NCBI GenBank assembly: GCA_007258455.2
Contig: VDFB02252616.1
Location: 123,027,394-123,091,393, forward strand
Source: Sequoia sempervirens
Lineage: Eukaryota; Streptophyta; Pinopsida; Cupressales; Cupressaceae
Reading direction: 5' to 3'
Length of the DNA stretch: 64,000 nt
Below are positions 57,580-64,000 of this stretch, piece by piece. The notes under the pieces are model-generated. The model made no database searches and was not told the DNA's origin. It saw nothing but the letters and a program-made list of their open reading frames with translations. The stretch's first letter is position 1, and each line of letters opens with the position of its first letter. Both the position numbers and the translations under genes were made by a program.

Positions 57580-59280
57580 TATTTAGCTCCAATTATGATA
57601 CACGTCGGCCTCAAGGACTTACAACCCCAATGCAAGATCAAACATGTAGATCGGCCTTTTGAACATGAGAATACAACCCATCAAGGGATGGAATATATTG
57701 TGAATCTCCAAGGAAGTTCCCTTCAGCCTAAAATTCCTTGTATGATGTTTCATTAAGCTCTGCATGTTCTAAAAATTTCTTGTACATCTAGCCTAGACCC
57801 AATAGGCTTTGAATGCTTTGTCAAAGAATTAGCAGTGAACTCATAAGAATGATAACTTTTTGTAAACGAAGGAAAATCATCTTAAATGAGGGTATGTTGA
57901 ATTTGGTCTCATGTAGAATCTATATCTTGATTTGCAAGCTAAGAAATAATAATGTGGTAAAATGCGAAAGAAACTGGTAAGATAGCTATAGACTAAACCA
58001 CAATAAAATATTTGACTTTTCTTGATACAGGATTACTTTACAACTAGGGATACTCCTGCATCACCTTGGTCCTCCTTTAAGTTGCTCAACAACTTGTTAG
58101 ATATTAGGAACATGTTTTGAGAGATGAAAGATAAGTGTTCACATAAGTTTTATTGGGTCAAACCTTCTTGGGCGTCCAAAACTATTACCCCATTTTCCTA
58201 GCTCCTTAAAGTGCACCAAAAAGGTGGTTGAATGAAGATAACTTATTGATTTGACCTTATCTATCAGCCAAGACTTCTCTAACAACTCTTAGATGCCCTC
58301 AACTACCTTAAACCAATTCAAACCTATATTCTTTCCATTTATTTTCTATCTCATTCAACCTCCTCCATTATACTTGACATTATCCATAATTTCCCTTTAG
58401 TTCATTTAAATTGTCTTGAATCTCTCTCCAAGTTCATAGGGCATGTCAAAGAGAGTTGGAAATAGTAAAAAATATCTTAGGCTTAGGAGAATCCATAACA
58501 TTAGTTTATGATATATATCACTCATTTGTAACTTTCCTATCTTATATCTCCATCACCTTTTTGACCATTGTTGGTTATTGCTTGCATCACAGACTATGCA
58601 TATTGGAGTAATATGATTTCTCTATCAAACACAAAATATTTATCCTCTATTCACCTCTTGCACTATCACCATGTGATTATCTTTTGATCTTCATGACTGT
58701 CATGTCAAGATTGGATATGTAGACTGTATATTTTTTATCAGACCTACCATTGTCTTCATCACTTCAAAACTACTTTGTTTATCTCATCTCTAGCATTACT
58801 TCCTTGCTTCACCCTGCATTCTACTAGGGTAAACTTGGCACTTGATACCACTTGTGGAATAACCTCCTTGGGGACCATCCTTTCTATTATGTGAGTGTCA
58901 CCCTTTCTATACCCTTAATCTTGTAAACTACCTCACAGTTTTGTAGCACTTTTCTTCCTTGACTGTTACTCATGTTATAACAAGCTTAAATTACCACAAT
59001 CATACCTTTTACCTATGCAATGGTTCACATACTACTTTTATGGCACCAATCTCTATCATTGTGAAACTTAGATAAAGTGAATAAATACACATATTGAATC
59101 TATTCTACTATTTCATCTCTCATAGTGATTGTCCCTTAACTATGTATTCAACCCCTGTTATATTTTATAGACCTGCCCTTGGAAATCATCTAATTTTTAG
59201 ATTATCGTATTGTTATAACTACTTTGGTGACTTCATATTAGAGTTGGCTATGGAGATACTCAATATCTAGAGGCCAAATG
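57580..59280. other. Region without recognisable genes between F and G
   Basis: No gene is seen on either strand. It is T/C-rich with scattered stops. The first part may be the outer end of the 5' LTR of element E that F separated, but the boundary cannot be set. Confidence 0.4.
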
Positions 59281-59612
59281 GAAAGAAAAAATAGATCATT
59301 ATGAAGTGCTCAAGATTGCAATGGAATTGATTATCAAAGAATTCCTCTCAATAATTTAATAAATAATGTATGAAAACCCCTTGGTTATATAGCCAAGGTG
59401 AGACATAAGATGTCATAATATTATGACAAGTGTCTTAATATAATGATATAAGATAACTTATCATAACTATCTAGGAAAAGATAAAATCTAGACATGACAA
59501 CTAAGTCATCTAGAAATAATCTTAGAACCTAAGTGAACTTAACATGTAAATATGTCCCCTAAGTCCCTAATGAGTGAATTAACTAGGTACAAGAAATTTA
59601 TTCACACCAACA
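59280..59612 (-). repeat. 3' LTR of element G (left end approximate)
   Basis: On the minus strand it starts TGTTGGTGTGAATAAATTTC right after a purine tract (aaggagga, 59613-59620). A TATA box (ggctatataaccaagg, 59388-59403) lies about 210 bases in, as expected for U3. I set the far end near 59280 by length only; the partner LTR was not found. Confidence 0.55.
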
Positions 59613-60760
59613 TCCTCCTTTACATGCAACTTAGGGAGTATATTATTATGCAAATGATGCAAAGATGCAAAGATTGTTCTTGGCTACTACGCCATGTTAG
59701 GTACCCATTTACAAATTCAAATGCAATCTCTCACAAATAGAGAAAAGGAGAAAACCTAGTGGGACAAAAAATCCTCCCCAAAAGAGAGATGAAAAAAAAA
59801 AAATCTCAATGATGCATGAGAGAGATAAAACCCCATGCAAGGAAAAATAACCCCATAAGAGAGAAGAAGAAGAGAGACCCTATATCCCCCCTCAATGGTG
59901 AGTCTCCTACAATGGTAGAAGCTAAACAGTGAATGTTGAAGATGATCCAATCTCATTTAACAACGTTCCTCCCCTTAAGAAGAAACAAAAACAAAATGGT
60001 ATACATGATTTCTTCCCATTCCTAAAAGGAAGAAGTGGGAAGATGGATGAAATGTGAGTCCTCGAAGAATGCTCAAGTGTCTCCATGTCAATGTTGAAAG
60101 TTGATAGACTCCAAATAGGTGTCCTAGGCCACACAACTAAATATTTCAATCCAAAATATCCTAGATAGGGATTTCAAACACACTCCAAAGAAAAAAATCC
60201 TCATTTGAAGAAAAAGAAGCCTCCTCCAAATGTTTTCTAAAAGTATCCACGCTCATGTCAAACTGTGAAGAATGATCATGTAGAGAATGAACAAGATGAT
60301 CAGAGTATTCCCTCACAACAACTAAAGAGGAATTGTCTTAATCAAAGAGAAGATGTATGTAATAAGTGATGTCTCCCAAATTTTAAATGTGTGACTCAGC
60401 GAACAACCCACCAATGTTTGTCAAGTATGCATCTCAAGTAGATGTAGTTGGAAGATGATGAAGATCTTGTTGCACTAAATCACAAGAGGCCATATCTATA
60501 GCAACACAAGGATCATCAAATGCAATAGAATATGGAGGAGATGAAATACAAGGCTCAAGAATGAGATACAAAGTGAGAACTCCCAAGTTCAAGAATCCAA
60601 AGTCTTCTCAAAATCATGGTTCATACTAGAAGTTTGATCAACAGTCATAGGAACAAAGTCATCATCAAAAGAAAAATCTGCAAAGGAGTATAACCAAGAT
60701 GAATCATCAACCATCCCAATAGCAATAATCTCTCTACTCTCTAAGTCTCTAATGATAACT
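59613..60760 (-). other. Internal deletion/decayed part of element G
   Basis: Between the protease relic and the polypurine tract I see no Copia integrase, RT or RNase H motif. The stretch is AT-rich with open pieces (59756-59956, 59922-60149) lacking any domain. A complete Copia element would need about 3 kb more here, so G is a deleted or non-autonomous form. Confidence 0.5.
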
Positions 60761-61962
60761 TAATCAAGAGTGAATTCCACAGTATTCCCATCTCCACCAT
60801 TTGTAATCTAATAGATGGAAAGAAGATTGTTTGACAAATGAGGTACACACAAAACATCATTGAAAGTTCCATCCCCAATATTAGTAGATCCCTTCCTAGT
60901 TACACTCATGTATGTATTTTTTCCCTTAAAAATAAGATAATATAGGCTATGAATATGCCATATGATGATATGCTCCTGAATCTATAAGTCATCTCTATGA
61001 TCCAAGACCTATAGTAGCACAAATAGCTTTCCCTTTATTTCTTGATGTAGAAGCAAAACTAGCATGACCTTCGTCTTTATTAGAATTTTTTGAAGGAGAA
61101 GTTGACCCAAAAATTCTGGAAGGTAGATCTCAATCTAATTTTTCTTAAGAATATTTTTCAACTCATCAATATCCTTCTTGTAACAATAATTTTCATCATG
61201 TCTAAGCTTCTTGCAATATGAACAAGTTGGATTCTCCTTCTTAGATGATTTCTCTTTGGAAGAGAATTTATTCTTTGCTTAAACTGAATGTGGATTATTC
61301 TTTGCATTCTTCTATTTCTTATCTGATTCTTTCACCTGACTAGCCAATAATTCCTAAGATTTAGATTATTTGATGAGACCCATCAATATAAGCTTTTTTT
61401 GCTCATGTATTAACATCTCAGAAAATGATGCAAATGAAGGTGTAGTATAAGCAAATCCCATAGTCAACTTATGAGTATGAAACCTAGAAACAAAAGTAGC
61501 AAAACTAGGACCAAGTTTTTTTAATGTATTATAGACCAACTAAATGTCCTTCTTATCAATTCCACATGTTTTACATTTCTTTCTTAGATCACTAACCTTA
61601 GTGATGTATTCTTGGATTTTGTCAAACTTCTTAGGATCAAGGCTCATCAATTCATTATCAAGTTGATAACCTCTTACTTCATTTATAGTACCATACAAAT
61701 TTTTAAATTTGTTCCAAGCTTCATGAGAATTCTTACATGATTCAATTTGAAATAAAAGATCTTGAGAAACTAGTTTACAAATCCATCCAAGAGCTTTGGT
61801 ATGTTCAATCATCCATTTTATCTTTTTTTCTACATCTGTAGGTTCAGATACCTTATTTTCAACATATAGAGGGTGACCTTCAATCATTAGAACACTCCAT
61901 ACATGTTGATTTCATGTTGAATAATTGTATTATGTAAGCAAAGGAACCTTAAAATGATCCAT
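60760..61962 (-). pseudogene. gag and protease of a Ty1/Copia element (G)
   Basis: It reads on the minus strand from ATG 61962 (MDHFKVPLLT). The Copia gag (UBN2 type) follows, with its open part 61887-61540 (KIKWMIEHTKALGWICKLV, SHEAWNKFKNLYGT, LDPKKFDKIQEYITKVSDL). The zinc knuckle CSYCKKLRHDENYC at 61183-61224 has all ligands. The protease site LIDSGAYHHMAYS (D-S-G-A at 60971-60982) and the following VLCVPHLSNNLLSI are Copia hallmarks. Stops at about 61930 and 61915 and several frame changes break it. Confidence 0.85.
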
Positions 61963-62800
61963 GGAAAGAAGATCACAAGCAAACATATCAAAATAATGCA
62001 CCAAGAGACCCCCAAATCACTCAATCAAGAGTCCCCCCTAGCAATATATGATTTGGTACTTTATATTTTGTGTATTTATAGATGCCACTTTCTGATATAG
62101 TGAGTGGACTTGGTCTTATTGCTTACAAATGCCAAATTGGCCATCAACTCAAAGTATATTTTTTACATAAATGATATCAATTTGATCACACTATTATAAA
62201 GTACATGAAAAATTATGCACTTTAAGAAAAAATCACCCAAAAATATTACTATAGGAGCAAGAACAAAGCTTCAAAAGTTCCCATAATGAGAACAGCTCAA
62301 CAACACCTATGAGAATCTAAAATTTCTAGAAAAAATAGGCACCAAAATCAAAAACTAATTCCATTACTATGAAGAGCACAAAATTATCCCCTAAATAAAA
62401 AATTAAAAAAATTGCTTGCAAAATGGAGGTCAGATGACTGAGTTATGGACTTCCAAATTTGGACTACAAAATCAAAAACTTCATCCATGAGGATGCAAAA
62501 AAAATAAAAAAAGGTGTTGACACCCTACTAACGTCAGCAATTCGTTGGCTTAAATTTGATGGCTTGTGGCTTGTCAAAGGATTATTCTCCTTCTATGTCA
62601 GAATATTCTTCTACTTGAAATATGTGTGGAATATACTTTTGAGTGACAAAATATTCTTTCTGTCATAGAATATTCTCCTGCATTGTGGGCAGTTGAATCT
62701 TTTCACTTCTAGCAGAATATTCTTTAATTCTTATCAATTTTTAAAAAGTGTAAGGAAGCTAAGGTAGTAGAACAACTTCCTACACTAATCTTGAGAGGAG
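61963..62800. other. Region between G and H, no recognisable genes
   Basis: It is AT-rich. 'ctataaatacacaaaatataaag' on the minus strand (near 62060-62082) could be a promoter remnant of G. Three copies of 'agaatattct' type words occur at 62600-62720. The 69-codon open stretch at 62459-62668 shows no domain. Confidence 0.4.
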
Positions 62801-63369
62801 AATAATGCAAAACTTTTATAGATCTTTAACAGTTATAGAAACTTAAAAATAAATAAACACAAATATCATGCATACCATGACACAGTGATTTATGTGGGGA
62901 AAACCCTTTCAGGAGAAAACCCCACACTTCAAAATCCACCCAATATATTATTTACCAATTGCAAAGATTGTAATATAGTTGCAGAGAAATATTTTCATAG
63001 GAGTATCACCACTTAGAGATCTCGAGACAACACGGCCGCTATCACACTCAGAATACATCACTCTCTATTGCAACCATAGTACAGTGCCCTCATAAAATAG
63101 GGTTGCATTCTAGGGAAAGACAAGCCAACAAAATATCTACCATTAGATTTAAAACCTAATAACAAATGATCCAGATTTACAATACATCAGTATTTAATGT
63201 ATGTTGGTCATTTTAGAAATTTCTTGAAAATTTTAACACACTCACACTTTTCTCTTTGTTGCCACTATATACACCTATCAGTGTAACTATGGAATATATT
63301 TAAATATATATACATCCTATCAACAATAAACCATATATAATTACAAGTTTGAGACATATTTTCCCAACA
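62800..63369 (-). repeat. 3' LTR of element H (left end approximate)
   Basis: On the minus strand it starts TGTTGGGAAAATATGTC immediately after the tract 'cgacaagtgagatatt'. It contains 'gggttttctcctgaaagggttttcccc', a common design in plant Copia LTRs. The end near 62800 is a guess; the partner lies outside the window. Confidence 0.6.
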
Positions 63370-63386
63370 AATATCTCACTTGTCGA
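63370..63386 (-). promoter_or_regulatory. Polypurine tract of element H
   Basis: On the minus strand the purine-rich acaagtgagatatt lies directly before the LTR start. It corresponds to the gacaagtgggagatt type tract of plant Copia elements. Confidence 0.65.
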
Positions 63387-63478
63387 ACACCTTGCACAAG
63401 CAACATGAGGGTGTAAACTTCATCTCTTTAATTGTTAGGGACCGAAAGTCCCATAGTCTGTGAATACCATTTGAACTT

Positions 63479-64000
63479 CTATGCACTCACAAGCTTAGTT
63501 AAAGAATCGGTAACATTCATAAAGGTCTCTACCTTAACTAGCTTCACCCCACCATCTTTGACCATATCTCTAAAAAAATGATATTGTACATCAATGTGCT
63601 TGGTCCTAGCATGAAATTTTGGGTTCTTGGCTAGACATATCGCACTCTGACTATCGCAATAAATTGTCATTGCACCTTGTTTTCTTCCAATATCTGAAAA
63701 TAGTCTCTTAAGCCAAATGGACTCTTTACAAGCATGAGTAGTTGTCATATACTCTACTTCAATAGTAGACAAAGCAACCATAGCCTGTTGCTTACTCATC
63801 CAACTAATTGCACCACCAAATAAAGCAAACACATAAGCATTGATGGATTTTCTTCTATCAACATCACCTGCCTAGTTTGAATCCACATAACCATGAATAT
63901 CAAGGGAAATCTCATCTTTAAGCATATTACTATGATAACATAAGGAATAATCTGAGGTACCACACAAATATTTGAAGACTCTTTTAACTACATCCCAATG
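63479..64000 (-). pseudogene. RNase H end of Ty1/Copia pol (element H), cut by window edge
   Basis: On the minus strand the C-terminal Copia RNase H is readable from the window edge to 63479. Motifs are VFKYLCGTSDYSLCY, WMSKQQAMVALSTIEVEYM, HACKESIWLKRLFSDIG, IYCDSQSAICLAKNP, KHIDVQYHFFRDMV and NVTDSLTKLV. These include the acidic residues of the RNase H site (E in IEVEYM, D in CDSQSA). An in-frame TAG near 63870 stands at the Trp of the expected D-W-A-G motif and the preceding Asp is Asn, so the first part of the site is lost. The last 117 codons are open. It belongs to the LTR at 62800-63369. Confidence 0.9.

Overview
The window is repeat-dense nuclear DNA of a seed plant. It is AT-rich and I see no host gene, rRNA, tRNA or CRISPR. 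Almost everything is LTR-retrotransposon sequence: Ty3/Gypsy of the Tat type, Ty3/Gypsy with an initiator-Met primer site, and Ty1/Copia, nested in one another and heavily decayed. A gymnosperm is my guess from the density, the nesting and the long accessory regions, but nothing here proves it. I use A-H as local element names.

Layout. (1) Element A, Tat-like Gypsy, + strand: 1-4228 and 21103-about 28140. Its 5' LTR lies outside the window. It carries gag, protease, G-patch, RT, two RNase H domains, integrase, polypurine tract and 3' LTR, all broken. (2) Element B, Tat-like Gypsy, + strand, 4229-21102. It is complete end to end, was inserted into the protease gene of A, and has a perfect 5-bp target duplication (gttcc). 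LTRs are 1165 and 1180 bp. Behind integrase it carries 4.8 kb of extra sequence with an antisense gene (17455-about 19010): a plant mobile domain (PMD), an acidic linker and a Gln/Leu coiled coil. (3) Element C, Gypsy, + strand, 28196-40548, with LTRs of 1331 and 1350 bp. It has gag and protease but no RT or integrase; instead there is about 7 kb of other sequence including a 3.9-kb broken ORF of unknown family. (4) D, 40549-about 41940, an integrase relic, followed at 43517-47220 by a second, diverged copy of that unknown ORF family. (5) E, minus strand, about 48980-52257, a Gypsy relic related to C with gag, protease, RT, primer site and part of the LTR. (6) F, minus strand, 52258-57579, a 5.3-kb non-autonomous LTR element with 698-bp LTRs and no recognisable coding. 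(7) G, minus strand, about 59280-61962, a Copia gag-protease relic. (8) H, minus strand, about 62800-64000, the RNase H end and 3' LTR of a Copia element.

How the parts relate. gag would form the particle, protease would mature the polyprotein, RT/RNase H would make cDNA and integrase would insert it; no element here has an open set of these. Most in-frame stops in B lie where relatives carry Gln or Arg (CAA, CAG or CGA to TAA, TAG or TGA), the mark of cytosine deamination in methylated repeats. By eye the LTR pairs differ by about 2% in B and clearly more in C and F, so B is the youngest insertion here.

The most unusual signals are the antisense PMD gene in B, a TTTTAGCGC-type motif repeated both in the sense leader of B and in the leader of that antisense gene, and the unknown long ORF family present in C and next to D.
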